A stretch of 45,956 nucleotides of DNA from NCBI RefSeq assembly GCF_030849505.1, contig NZ_JAUJFI010000024.1, positions 1 to 45,956 on the forward strand, read 5' to 3'. This document shows, piece after piece, positions 23,871 to 33,000 of the stretch; the stretch's first letter is position 1, and the number at the start of each line of letters is the position of its first letter. The DNA is from Azospirillum isscasi (GTDB taxonomy: Bacteria > Pseudomonadota > Alphaproteobacteria > Azospirillales > Azospirillaceae). The notes below the pieces were generated by a model. That model was not told the origin of the DNA, did not search any database, and worked only from the letters and a program-made list of their open reading frames with translations. The translations under genes were made by a program, and so were the position numbers.

Positions 23871-24997
23871 GCATGCCTCCGGGCTGGTTCGGTGGCGTTC
23901 AGGGCGGCTGCGATCAGTTCGCCCGCCTCCTCGACTTCGCTCTCGGTGTTGAACCGTCCAAGCCCGATGCGTACCGCGCCTTCGCGAGCCCACTTAGGAA
24001 CGTCCATAGCCGAAAGCACGTGCGAAGGGCCCGGCACGCCCGACCGGCATGCTGCTCCGGTGGACACCGCGACGCGTCCCCATAGGCGGCCGACAGCTGC
24101 TTCACCTGGGATATGAGGTGTCGACACGTGAAGACTACCGGCAAGTCGCGAATTGAGGGCGCCGTTGACACGGATGCCGGGTACGGCTGCGACGAGTTGT
24201 GCCTGCAAGGCGTTACGCATAGCGGCGAGCCGCGGCTCGTCGATGATGCGCTCCACCGCGCGGAGTTCCATTGCGAATGCAAGCGCGACGGCGGCGGGTG
24301 CGTCCGGGCTGCCGAAGAGGTCGTGGGCTAGGCTTACCGCCTGCCTACCGAGCGAGCCGATGAGCGCTCCGGCGCGGCGCGGGCCGTAGATTTTGGCTCC
24401 GCTCACAACGACGAGGTCGGCAGCAGCCGCACCCGGCATCTCAATATGTCCTGCCGCTTGGCTTGCGTCGACGAGATGGCGCGAACCAAAGCGGGCGACC
24501 ATCGTGGCGACTGCCGTGAGATCGGTCACGGTCCCGACCTCGTTATTCGCGGCCATCGTGCACAATAGGTCGACGCCTTCCGCGAGCGCGGCCTCAATGG
24601 CTTCAAGCCGTGGCGAGGCAGATTCATCGACGGAAATCAGCGTAAGCCGGATCCGGCCTTCCCGTTCGGCCCGTCGAAGCGCGGCAAGGAGAGCGGGATG
24701 CTCGACGGCGGTTGCTGCGATACGTGCTGGCCGACCGGCCACCCGTGCGATTGCGTCCTCGACGGCTATCCACAGCGCGGCGGAGGCGCCAGGCGTGAAC
24801 GTAACTTCTTCGGCTTCGCTTCCGAGCGCGTGAAGAAGGGAACGGGCCGCATGATCGATAGCGTCCTGCGCCTGAGCACCCACTGAGTGTTCAATGCTAT
24901 GCGCGTTGCCGGGATGATCCATCATTGCCGCGCGATGGCGCTCCGCAACCCGGGAATCGACCGGCGTAGCGGCCATGTTGTCAAGGTAGATCGACAA
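23867..24997 (-). CDS. sspA: Cysteine desulfurase, SspA/DndA type
   Basis: 376 aa, class V aminotransferase fold. IYLDNMAATPVDSRV at the N-terminus, AVEHPAL with His100, MAANNEVGT (148-156), HLVDASQAAGH with Asp177, SGAKIYGPRRAGALIG with the PLP lysine Lys202, and the mobile loop STGAACRSG with catalytic Cys317. It takes sulfur from L-cysteine as a persulfide and passes it on, here presumably to SspD. It heads the operon. The start appears to be TTG at 24997: the conserved IYLDN strand follows directly, and the next ATG (24976) would cut that strand off. A rare start with a weak ribosome-binding site suggests low expression. A housekeeping IscS/NifS is less likely given the dedicated neighbours. 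Confidence 0.85.
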   Translation of the reverse strand: MSIYLDNMAATPVDSRVAERHRAAMMDHPGNAHSIEHSVGAQAQDAIDHAARSLLHALGSEAEEVTFTPGASAALWIAVEDAIARVAGRPARIAATAVEHPALLAALRRAEREGRIRLTLISVDESASPRLEAIEAALAEGVDLLCTMAANNEVGTVTDLTAVATMVARFGSRHLVDASQAAGHIEMPGAAAADLVVVSGAKIYGPRRAGALIGSLGRQAVSLAHDLFGSPDAPAAVALAFAMELRAVERIIDEPRLAAMRNALQAQLVAAVPGIRVNGALNSRLAGSLHVSTPHIPGEAAVGRLWGRVAVSTGAACRSGVPGPSHVLSAMDVPKWAREGAVRIGLGRFNTESEVEEAGELIAAALNATEPARRHA

Positions 24998-25125
24998 ATT
25001 ATGCTCGGATCAGTGGTCGTTTTTTGGCAGGATACACCACGGGGAATCGCAGGTCACCAGACTGTTGCGGATGCCGTGCGCCTTCTCAGGGGGGTATCAC
25101 GGCGCGATGCGGGGGCATTCAATCA
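24998..25125. promoter_or_regulatory. Divergent promoter region, ssp operon versus nuclease operon
   Basis: 128 bp separate the start of sspA (minus) from the GIY-YIG nuclease gene (plus). Both operons must be driven from here. The AT-rich patch around 24995-25025 (AAATTATGC, TTTTTTGG) is the likeliest promoter of one or both. No clear operator palindrome seen. Confidence 0.45.
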
Positions 25126-25947
25126 ATGACAGACGCTGGGCGAAAAGCGGCGCCCAACCGCGGGCGGAACCCGAATTGGTCACGCGACGAGACCGTCCTT
25201 CTTATGGACATCTACCTAAGCGCGCCTCGGGCAGAGAAGACCAACCCGCAGATAGTCGCGTTGTCGGCGCTCTTGCGGGCAGCGGGCAGACGGGACGGAC
25301 GCGCCGCACTCGCCTCGTTTCGCAACCCTGCTGGCATAGCGATGCGCCTACGCAACTTTGGCCGGCATGATCCCAATGCGCCTTTGGGCCGCGATTCAGG
25401 TTTGCGGCCTGGCGGAGCAATCGATGCCGAGGTCTGGCGCGAGTTTATCCATGACCGTGTCGCGCTGAAGACCGAGGTCGAACGCATTCGGCGTTCTATC
25501 GTGGCAGACGATTGGCGACCCGGGCCGACCAGTTCGCGGGGGCCAGTCCCGTCCTTCGGAGCGCGCACGACGGTGACTACTGATGGCAGGACGGGCGCAT
25601 ACCTGCTACTAGTTGACGGACCAATCAATGTCCTGGTGCCGAGTGTCGACATCGTAGATGGCCGATCGGTTATGAAAATCGGGCGCACAATTGATCTAGA
25701 TCGTCGTATGGCGGAATTGGCTGGTGGTCTGCCGCCATATGCCTCGATCCGGTATGTGCCTATCGCCTTTCGCATGTTTCATTCCGCGGCCGAGGCCCAT
25801 ACTTTTGAGCGAGCGATTTTGGACCTTTGTGATGCCGAGGGCTGGTCCGTTGGTGGAGAGTTCGCATACGCTCCACTTGATGATCTTAGGCGTAGATTTT
25901 GCGAAAATTGGGATAACCATGGAAAATCTCGCCCCCCGACTCCCTAA
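25126..25947 (+). CDS. GIY-YIG (T5orf172-like) nuclease with restriction-type N-terminal module
   Basis: 273 aa from the ATG at 25126; an in-frame upstream start at 25024 would overlap the promoter region. Residues 14-110 (RNPNWSRDETVLLMDIYLSA, FRNPAGIAMRLRNFGRHDPN, VWREFIHDR) match the N-terminal module of many predicted HNH restriction endonucleases of the McrA kind. The C-terminal part is T5orf172/GIY-YIG-like: GAYLLLVDG, VMKIGRTIDLDRRMAELAGG with KIGRT (184-188), and AHTFERAILDLC with a candidate catalytic Glu229, then GGEFAYAPLDDLRR. So a probable reader domain is fused to a nuclease. Divergent position to the ssp-like genes suggests it may read phosphorothioate or its absence; I cannot show that the N-terminal module is a sulfur-binding domain. 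Confidence 0.65.
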   Translation: MTDAGRKAAPNRGRNPNWSRDETVLLMDIYLSAPRAEKTNPQIVALSALLRAAGRRDGRAALASFRNPAGIAMRLRNFGRHDPNAPLGRDSGLRPGGAIDAEVWREFIHDRVALKTEVERIRRSIVADDWRPGPTSSRGPVPSFGARTTVTTDGRTGAYLLLVDGPINVLVPSVDIVDGRSVMKIGRTIDLDRRMAELAGGLPPYASIRYVPIAFRMFHSAAEAHTFERAILDLCDAEGWSVGGEFAYAPLDDLRRRFCENWDNHGKSRPPTP

Positions 25948-26072
25948 ACATGCAAGATATCTGCTGGAATGCCGATGCTATCGGTTTTCCGACGATTCGC
26001 TTCGGAAGGCAAATGCCAAGCGGTTTCAACTCGTCTGGCAATGCACCTCAGCATGCATTATGTTGCTATGAC

Positions 26073-26762
26073 ATGGAGAGCACAGCCCTCAATTCCGAAC
26101 CTACCTCTCAAGGAGCCCTTTGGCGGGGGGACACTTCTGCCGGCACGGCCGCCGAGCGGCGTGCGAGTACCATTGCGTACTACGAGCAGAAAGCGGACAG
26201 CTATGCGGCGATGACGGTCGCCATCGACACTGTCGATCGGATCACGAGGTTCACCGCGCTGCTGCCAAGCGGCGGGCACGTGTTGGACGCGGGCTGCGGT
26301 GCTGGTCGAGACCTGATCGGCTTCAAGGCGGCCGGCCTAGAGGCCAAGGGCCTTGATATTTCACATGGACTCGCAGCGATTGCCCAGAAAAACTCGAGGC
26401 TGCCGGTGAGCGTGGGCGATCTTCACTATCCGCCCTTTGCACCGGCATCGTTCGACGGCATCTGGGCGATGGCTTCGCTGCTGCACATTGAGCGCGACAA
26501 CATCCAAAGTGTGCTCTGCAGCCTGTACGACCTTCTGGTTCCCTGTGGGGTGCTTTTTGCTTCCGTAAAGCGGGGGGCGGGACTGGTTTGTGATCGGAAA
26601 GGGCGCTGGTTCACGCTGTACGACGAAGCGTCCTGGAGTTGCTATCTCAGGCTGGCAGGCTTCGAGATCATAGAGGCCTTGGACGAACCGCCGATGATCG
26701 ACGGTGACGTTGGGTCGGTTGCTCCAGGGTGGATATCTAGCCTCGCGCGACGACCAAAATGA
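26073..26762 (+). CDS. Class I SAM-dependent methyltransferase
   Basis: 229 aa from the ATG at 26073; the frame is open from 25950, but the extra 41 residues look non-coding. Motif I HVLDAGCGAGRDLIGF (residues 69-84, VLDAGCGAGRD at 70-80), motif II around AKGLDIS, motif IV-like FDGIWAMASLLHI, then VLFASVKRGAG. Overall like UbiE/small-molecule methyltransferases rather than a DNA methylase (no NPPY or PCQ motif). It overlaps the downstream membrane-protein gene by 4 bp. Substrate unknown. It may belong functionally to the nuclease upstream or simply be cargo. Confidence 0.75.
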   Translation: MESTALNSEPTSQGALWRGDTSAGTAAERRASTIAYYEQKADSYAAMTVAIDTVDRITRFTALLPSGGHVLDAGCGAGRDLIGFKAAGLEAKGLDISHGLAAIAQKNSRLPVSVGDLHYPPFAPASFDGIWAMASLLHIERDNIQSVLCSLYDLLVPCGVLFASVKRGAGLVCDRKGRWFTLYDEASWSCYLRLAGFEIIEALDEPPMIDGDVGSVAPGWISSLARRPK

Positions 26763-27547
26763 GAACATTTTCCTATCGTAGCGCAATTCTGCTGATCCTA
26801 CTCCTGATCGCGTCTGGTACGGCGACTGCGCAGTCGCCGGCCGTTAATAGAACATCTCAGCCCAACGGAGCCGAACTCGTCGCCAACATCACGACTGCTG
26901 CGACCCAACCGGAGGCGCCTCCGGCCCCATGGTTAAACCCTCTGATTTCGGCGTCGGCTGCACTTCTAGGTGCGTTCATCGGCGGCTACTTTGCGTCTCG
27001 AAATGCGAAGGCCGCGATCATTCAAAAGACTAATGAACTCGAAATCGAGGAGATCGAAAAACGCATCGGCGACTTCATCGCGCCATATGAGCAGTTGAGT
27101 CTTGAGAACTTGAAGCTCTCTCGCGAGCTCAAGCGGCGGCACGGGGGAAACGGTTTCCGAACTCTCTCCGCATTGCTTGACCCAAACTGGAAGACGGCAC
27201 TATCGCCAGGTGACAGGGCACTCGTAGATGCCATCGTGGAGAACGGGGTCGCCCTGCGCCGACTGATCCTGGAGCATGGCGGCGCCGTTTCCACGAGCAT
27301 CCGCCCTCATCTGGCTGCGGCCAGCATGCACTTTCGCATGCTCGCACTCGCCAACGCTGGAAGTCTCGATCCAGATTCCAAAAGGTACGAAGCATACGTC
27401 TACCCCCGTCAATTAGACGATGTGCTGGCTCGCGAGCGGAAACGACTCGAGGCGCGCCGCGAATTGTTGCGGAGCAAGCCGGATATCGCTCATGCTGAGA
27501 TTGAGGAACTCACGATTCCGCAAGAGCTGACATTGCCTGATGCGTGA
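26759..27547 (+). CDS. Exported/membrane protein with signal peptide and one transmembrane helix
   Basis: 262 aa; start overlaps the methyltransferase stop (ATGA). Residues 1-24 are a signal peptide (YRSAILLILLLIASGTATAQ). A second hydrophobic segment, WLNPLISASAALLGAFIGGY, lies at about residues 59-78, followed by charged FASRNAKAA and a long helical, Glu/Arg-rich region with coiled-coil character (ELEIEEIEKRIG; VLARERKRLEARREL). It thus has a short periplasmic N-terminus and a large cytoplasmic C-terminus. No known family. Third gene of the operon divergent from ssp. A membrane-linked effector or sensor is possible but unsupported by motifs. Confidence 0.7.
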   Translation: MRTFSYRSAILLILLLIASGTATAQSPAVNRTSQPNGAELVANITTAATQPEAPPAPWLNPLISASAALLGAFIGGYFASRNAKAAIIQKTNELEIEEIEKRIGDFIAPYEQLSLENLKLSRELKRRHGGNGFRTLSALLDPNWKTALSPGDRALVDAIVENGVALRRLILEHGGAVSTSIRPHLAAASMHFRMLALANAGSLDPDSKRYEAYVYPRQLDDVLARERKRLEARRELLRSKPDIAHAEIEELTIPQELTLPDA

Positions 27548-27756
27548 GCGGGCAGTTCGCTTGCGCGACAGCACTGCTTCTGTCGATTGTTCAATAAGGA
27601 ATATTTGGTAATGAGAGCTGCTCGTATCGGGCAGATGACAGCATTTTGCCTGGTTGGCTCCGAAAAGCCACTCAACCGCTAACAGCCCAATTCAGCCATG
27701 CTGGTCATCTAACAGCCGCCGATTCAGCTGTCCGGAGCAACGGATTTACGGAAAGT

Positions 27757-27782
27757 CGGCGATCCGCCGAAACGGATCGCCG
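27757..27782 (-). terminator. Hairpin terminator after the DUF2493 gene
   Basis: CGGCGATCCG (27757-27766), loop CCGAAA, CGGATCGCCG (27773-27782): a perfect 10-bp stem 12 bp past the stop of the minus-strand gene. On that strand it is followed by ACTTTCC, a short T run. It probably ends the DUF2493 transcript; it could also serve the plus-strand operon ending at 27547. Confidence 0.55.
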
Positions 27783-27794
27783 GAACGACGGCGC

Positions 27795-28727
27795 TCAGGC
27801 GCCGCCGTCGCCGAAGCGCCAGACCGGAATGCCGAGGCGCCGCGCCTTGTCGGCGAGGTTGGCGGCGATGCCCGAGCCGGGAAAGGCGACGATGCCGATG
27901 GGCAGCGCCTCCAGCAGCCGGTCGTTGCGCTTGAACGGGGCGGCCTTGGCGTGACGAGCCCAATCGGGGCGGAACAGCACCTGCACCACCTTGCGGTGCT
28001 CGGCCCAGCAGGCGGCGATCCGCTCGGCCCCCTTCGGGCTGCCGCCGTGCAGCAGCACCATGTCCGGGTGCTTGGCGCGGACCTTGTCGAGCACCGCCCA
28101 GATGCGGTGGTGGTCGTTGCACTCCACCCCGCCGGTGAAGGCGATGCGGGGACCGGCCGGCAGCAGCGGCTCGGTCTCGGCCCGCCGCTTGGCGGCGAGG
28201 AAGTCGCGGCTGTCGATCAGCGACGCCGTCAGGGTGCGGTGGCTGACCAGCGAGCCGGCGCGCGGCCGCCAGCTTGAGCCGGTGTGGACCTCGAACAGCT
28301 CGGCGGCGTGGTCGCGGAAGGCCTCCATGGCGGTGCGGCGCTCGATCAGCGTCAGCCCTTCGGCCAGCAGGCGCTCCAGTTCGACCGAGCGGATCTCCGA
28401 GCCGTCCTGCTCGCGCTGGCTGCGCTTCTGGGCGTCCTCGTTGTCGTCGAGCTCGCGCTGCACGCGATCGGCGGCGCGGTGGAACAGGTTGACGGTGGAC
28501 CACAGCAGGTCGGCCAGGTCGGGTTCGAGGCGGGTGTCGGTCAGGGTGGAGACCAGGGCGTCAAAGACGTCGGCCAGGGCGGCGCGGATGGCGGTCTCGC
28601 CGGGCAGCGGCCGGGGATCGGGATCGTCCTCGAAGGGCCGGTGGCCGTAGAGCTGGAGTTCGGTCAGGGCGTGGTCGGTGGGGGAGGAGGCGTGGTGGCG
28701 CCCGGCGGCGTCGGTGTCGGTGACCAT
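27795..28727 (-). CDS. DUF2493 (SLOG-like Rossmann) element protein
   Basis: 310 aa. N-terminal ~190 residues helical and Glu/Arg-rich. The C-terminal ~115 residues hold DUF2493: RIAFTGGVECNDHHRIWAVL, MVLLHGGSPKGAERIAACWA, RPDWARHAKAAPFKRND, GIVAFPGSGIAANLADKA, GIPVWRFG. This is a SLOG/DprA-like Rossmann fold that may bind a nucleotide or ssDNA; the exact role is unknown. In alphaproteobacterial ICEs it consistently precedes toprim and strawberry-notch-like genes, as here (29028, 30066). Leader repeat A (28753-28875) lies upstream of its start. No lesions. Confidence 0.88.
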   Translation of the reverse strand: MVTDTDAAGRHHASSPTDHALTELQLYGHRPFEDDPDPRPLPGETAIRAALADVFDALVSTLTDTRLEPDLADLLWSTVNLFHRAADRVQRELDDNEDAQKRSQREQDGSEIRSVELERLLAEGLTLIERRTAMEAFRDHAAELFEVHTGSSWRPRAGSLVSHRTLTASLIDSRDFLAAKRRAETEPLLPAGPRIAFTGGVECNDHHRIWAVLDKVRAKHPDMVLLHGGSPKGAERIAACWAEHRKVVQVLFRPDWARHAKAAPFKRNDRLLEALPIGIVAFPGSGIAANLADKARRLGIPVWRFGDGGA

Positions 28728-28752
28728 GGCGGCTGCCCTTCGGCTGGAGGAT

Positions 28753-28875
28753 CGGCCGCGCCCACCGCGGCCTTCGTGGCGATCCCCCTGCGGCGGGCGG
28801 GGCGGGTCCGCACCCTCTTGGGCCGCAGCGCCAGCGGAGGACGGCGGGGGGCGGCTTTCTTGTCCCGCGAGGAAG
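28753..28875 (-). repeat. Leader repeat A, copy 2 (upstream of DUF2493)
   Basis: Collinear with 7066-7187: blocks beginning at 28753, at 28820 and at 28855 (CTTTCTTGTCCCGCGAGGAAG-like). Block-start spacing is 67 bp here and 65 bp at the first copy. It lies about 25 bp before the start codon of the DUF2493 gene. The remainder of the 300-bp gap to 29027 carries no gene. Confidence 0.6.
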
Positions 28876-29027
28876 GCCGGCTCTGCCGGCCGGGGAAGAA
28901 AGTTGCTGCCCGCCGTTGCGGAACCGGCCCGGCTGCCGCCCGATCGCCCGCTGGAAGGCCGTGGCTGCGGCCTCCCGTCGGCCGGACCGGCATCCGCCCG
29001 TTCCGACCGGCGCCCGTCCGCCGAGGC

Positions 29028-30053
29028 TCAGGCTCCCCATGACCGATCACGGCCGGCCCAGAAGCGCGCCACATCCTCCGGGGCGAACTGGGCCCGCAGG
29101 TGCGCCCGCAGCGCCGCCACGCCGAACGCCAGCAGGTCGTCGTTGAGGTCGCCCAGCACCGGTGCCAGGACCAGCGCCTCAATGCCGAGGGACTCGGCGC
29201 GGCTCCCCAGCCGGTTCACCGCCCGGCGTCCGGCGGCGTCGTTGTCGCGGGCGATGTAGAGGCGGCGCAGCGTCGGCGGCAGGCACAGGGCGGCGAGGTG
29301 GCCGGCCGAAAGCGCGGCGACCATGGGCAGGGCCGGCAGGACGGTGCGCAGCGCCAGGATGGTCTCGACGCCCTCCCCCGCCGCCAGGACGTCGCGGGCC
29401 ACGCCAAAGCGGACGCCGTTGCCGAGCAGGTGGCCCAGCGCCCGGCGCGGTGACGGCATCGCCGCCTTGCCGCGGCCGGACGGGTCGAGCCAGGCGCGCT
29501 GCACGCCGGTGAGGCGGCCGTCCAGAGCGGTGACCGCGGCGATCAGCGCCGGCCCTTCGGCGAGCCGGTCGTCGGCGTCGCGGTACCAGCAGCGCGGCTG
29601 AAACCGCAGGGAGCCGTCTTTCCGGACATCCGGAATGCCGCGGTTGCGCAGATACGCCTCGGCCAGTGTGCCGGCGAGCGGCCGGGAGCGGGCGAACAGG
29701 CGGTGGGCGGCCTCCGGCGATCCCACCGGGGCCGCGGGTTCCCGGTGCCACTCCGGCGGCGCCCGCGGCAGGCTGAGGAACGCCCGCGCCTCGTCGAGCA
29801 CCGCGGCCAGCCGGCCGAGGCCGCGGTTGAGCCCGATGAGGTCGAGCAGGTCACCGTGTTCGCCGGCGGCGGGATCGGCCCATCGGCCCGCGGCGGTCCC
29901 GTGCAGCCGGACGTAGAGGCTCTCCCCCGGCGTGCCGTGGACGTCACCGACCCGCCAGTAGCGTCCCTCCCGCCGCCCATGGGGCAGGTAGTGGCGGCAC
30001 ACCGCCTCGGCCTCCCGCGCGAGGCGCTGCGCCATCTCCGACGCAACGGACAT
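29028..30053 (-). CDS. Toprim-domain primase-like protein (DUF7146 type)
   Basis: 341 aa. The N-terminal half resembles the DUF7146/primase-like module of ICE proteins: YLPHGRREGRYWRVGDVHG, LYVRLHG, WADPAAGEHGDLLDLI, LRNRGIPDV, LRFQPRCWYRD. The C-terminal toprim domain has AAGEGVETILALR with Glu230 and LYIARDNDAAGRRAV with Asp270 and Asp272, the metal-binding Glu and DxD. No zinc finger is seen, so priming activity is uncertain. It likely acts in ssDNA-to-dsDNA conversion of the transferred element. Same strand as, and 12 bp downstream of, the strawberry-notch-like gene. Confidence 0.88.
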   Translation of the reverse strand: MSVASEMAQRLAREAEAVCRHYLPHGRREGRYWRVGDVHGTPGESLYVRLHGTAAGRWADPAAGEHGDLLDLIGLNRGLGRLAAVLDEARAFLSLPRAPPEWHREPAAPVGSPEAAHRLFARSRPLAGTLAEAYLRNRGIPDVRKDGSLRFQPRCWYRDADDRLAEGPALIAAVTALDGRLTGVQRAWLDPSGRGKAAMPSPRRALGHLLGNGVRFGVARDVLAAGEGVETILALRTVLPALPMVAALSAGHLAALCLPPTLRRLYIARDNDAAGRRAVNRLGSRAESLGIEALVLAPVLGDLNDDLLAFGVAALRAHLRAQFAPEDVARFWAGRDRSWGA

Positions 30054-30065
30054 GGCGCCGGCCTC

Positions 30066-33000
30066 TCACGGCCCCGTCCGGTCGACAGCACGGAGCAGCG
30101 GGTGGCGGGTCAGCAGGGCGGCGAACACCGCCGGTCCGCGCTCGCCCACCGGCACGAACAGCCGCAGCGTCCAGGCGATGATCTCCGACATCAGCCCCAG
30201 CGCCTTCAGCCGCTCCACCATGCCCTCGGTGAAGCCGGACAGCTCGATCCGGTGGGCACCCATCACCGTGACCCGGCGCAGCCGCAGCCCGTCGGCCAGA
30301 TGCAGCACCGTCCGCCCTTCCAAGAGCGCGGCCCAGGCCTGCTCCGCCGACGGCGCCGGCACCGCACCGGTGCCGGCACCGAAATTGCGCTCGACCTCGG
30401 CCAAGGCGTCCGGCGCCACCACCCGGCCGATGATCCGCTCGCCGTCGTCGGTCTGCAACCGCACCACCCGCAGGTTCGTGTCCGGCAGACGCTGCCACAC
30501 CGGCAGCAGCAGCCCGGTCACCAGGTGCAGGGTGCTGGTGGCGAACTCCGGCACCGCGGCGGCCTCCGTCTCCCAGACGGCGGCGAGTTCCTCCGGCTTG
30601 GCCGGGCGCCAGTGGCTCTGCGCCAGCTCGGTCACCGTCACCGTCAGGCGTTCCAGCGGGCGCAGCAGGCGCACCCGGCGCTCCACCGTACCGTCGTCCA
30701 GCATCAGCCCGGCGGCGGGCACCGCCACCGCCGCCCGGCCCGAGCGGGCGTTGACCAGCAATGTGGCCTGGCGCTCCAGCGCTTCCTCCAGACCCATCGG
30801 CCGGTTGCGGTCACGCCGGGCGAGCGTGAACAGCCGGGTCTCCGCTCCGGTCGCCGCGTGGGTGTAGAGGGTGCGCCGCGCCGTGACGGTGAAGCTGTCG
30901 GCCACCAGCGTCTCGACGCCGCGGTCGTAGGTGCCGGACGCGATGGCGCCTTCGATCTTCGCGGCGAGCAGCTGCTCGAACACGGTGAACAGCGTGTTCT
31001 GCAAGCCGATGGTCAGCGCCAGCAGCCGGTTGAGGAAGGTGGTGATCGGCGGCAACTCCTCGCGCAAGGTCCCGTCGCGGTCACACAGCGCCAGCCCGGT
31101 CACCGCCTCGAACTCGCCCAGCGAACAGCCCTCGACCTTGCCGGCGTGCAGCAGACCGTAGAGCTGGCGCAGAGCGGCGCGGGCGTAGACGGATTCCAGG
31201 TTGTCGTCGGCGCGGAACAGCCCCTGCCCGCCGGTCTGGCGCTGGCCGCGGGTGATGGCGCCAAGCGTGTCGAGCCGGCGGGCGATGGTGGACAGGAAGC
31301 GCTTCTCCGCCCGCACATCGGTAGCAACCGGGCGGAACAGCGGCGGCTGGGCCTGGTTGGTGCGGTTGGAGCGGCCCAGCCCCTGGATGGCGGCGTCGGC
31401 CTTCCAGCCCGCCTCCAGCAGGTAGTGCACCCGCAGCCGCCGGTTCTTCACCCCGAGATCGGCGTGGTAGCTGCGGCCGGTGCCGCCGGCGTCGGAGAAG
31501 ACCAGGATGCGTTTGTCGTCGTCGAGGAAGGCCCGGGTCTCGGCGAGGTTGGCCGAGCCGGGGCGGCTCTCCACCGCCAGCCGCTCGTCCCCGCCGGGAT
31601 CGGTCTTGCGCACGATGCGGCGCGAGCGGCCAGTGACCTCGGCGACCATGGCGGCGCCGAAGCGCTGGACGATCTGGTCAAGCGCCCCCGGCACCGGCTC
31701 CAGCGCCGCCAGCCGCTCGATCATGCGGTCGCGCCGCTCCACCGCCTCGCGGCAGGGCACCGGTTGGCCGTCCCGCCACACCGGCCGCGACGACAGGGTG
31801 CCGTCAGCGTCGGTGAAGGGTTCGTGCAGCTGGGTCGGAAAGGAGTGGGCGAGGTACTCGAGGACGAGTTCGCGCGGCGTGACGTCGATCGACAAATCGT
31901 CCCACTCTTCGGTGGGGATATCGGACAGGCGGCGTTCCATCAGCGCCTCGCCGGTGGAGACGAGCTGCACCACCACGGCGTGGCCGGCGGCAAGGTCACG
32001 TTCGATGGATTTGAGCACGGTCGGCGTCTTCATCGCCGAGATCAGATGGTTGAAAAATCTTTGCTTGGCGCTCTCGAAGGCGGAGCGGGCGGCGGCCTTG
32101 GCGGCGCGGTTCAGGGTGCCGCCGGCCCCGGTGACGTTGGCGGCTTCCAGCGCCGCGGTCAGGTTGGCATGAATCACTTGAAAAGCAGCGGCGTAGGCGT
32201 CGTAGATGGCGACCTGCCCCGGAGTCAGCCGGTGCTCGACCATCTCGTAGCGGACCCCCTCGAAGGACAGCGAGCGGGCGCTGTAGAGGCCGAGGGCCTT
32301 GAGGTCGCGGGCCAGCACCTCCATGGCGGCCACACCGCCGGCCTCGATGGCCTGGACGAACTCGGCCCGGGTGGCGAAGGGGAAGTCCGCGCCGCCCCAC
32401 AGGCCGAGGCGCTGGGCGTAGGCGAGGTTGTGCACGGTGGTGGCGCCGGTGGCCGAGACGTAGAGCACGCGGGCGTCCGGCAGGGCGTGCTGGAGGCGCA
32501 GGCCGGCCCGGCCCTGCTGCGAGGGGGTGACGGGACCGCCATCGCGGCCGAAGCCGGCGGTGCCGCCGGCGTTGCGCAGGGCGTGGGACTCGTCGAAGAC
32601 GATCACGCCGTCGAAGTCCCGGCCGAGCCAGTCGACGATCTGCCGGACGCGCGGCACGGCGCCCTCGCCACCGTCGCCGCGCAGGGTGGCGTAAGTCGTG
32701 AAAAGGATGCCCCGCTCCAGGGTGATCGGCACGCCGGGGCGGAAGCGCGACAGCGGGGTGACCAGCAGGGGCTCCTGGCCCAGCGCCGACCAGTCGCGCC
32801 GGGCGTCCTCGATCAGGGTGTCGGACTTGGAGATCCACAGCGCCCGTCGGCGGCCCTTCAGCCAGTTGTCGAGGAGGATGCCGGCGACCTGCCGGCCCTT
32901 GCCGGCGCCGGTGCCGTCGCCAAGGAACCAACCACGGCGGAAGCGCACCGCGTCCTCGGCATCGTCCGGCGCCGCCGAGACGACGTCGAAGGTGTCGTCC

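Noticed and set aside
18785..24997. DndABCDE-type system
   Set aside because: DndB, DndD (SMC-like) and DndE are absent; DUF4007 and the 1128-aa P-loop ATPase fit Ssp better.
16288..24997. BREX type 4 (also has a PAPS-reductase gene)
   Set aside because: No PglZ and no BrxC or BrxL were found; a dedicated cysteine desulfurase and DUF4007 are present instead.
26073..26762. DNA methyltransferase forming a restriction-modification pair with the GIY-YIG nuclease
   Set aside because: Motif I is of the small-molecule type and there is no NPPY, DPPY or PCQ catalytic motif.
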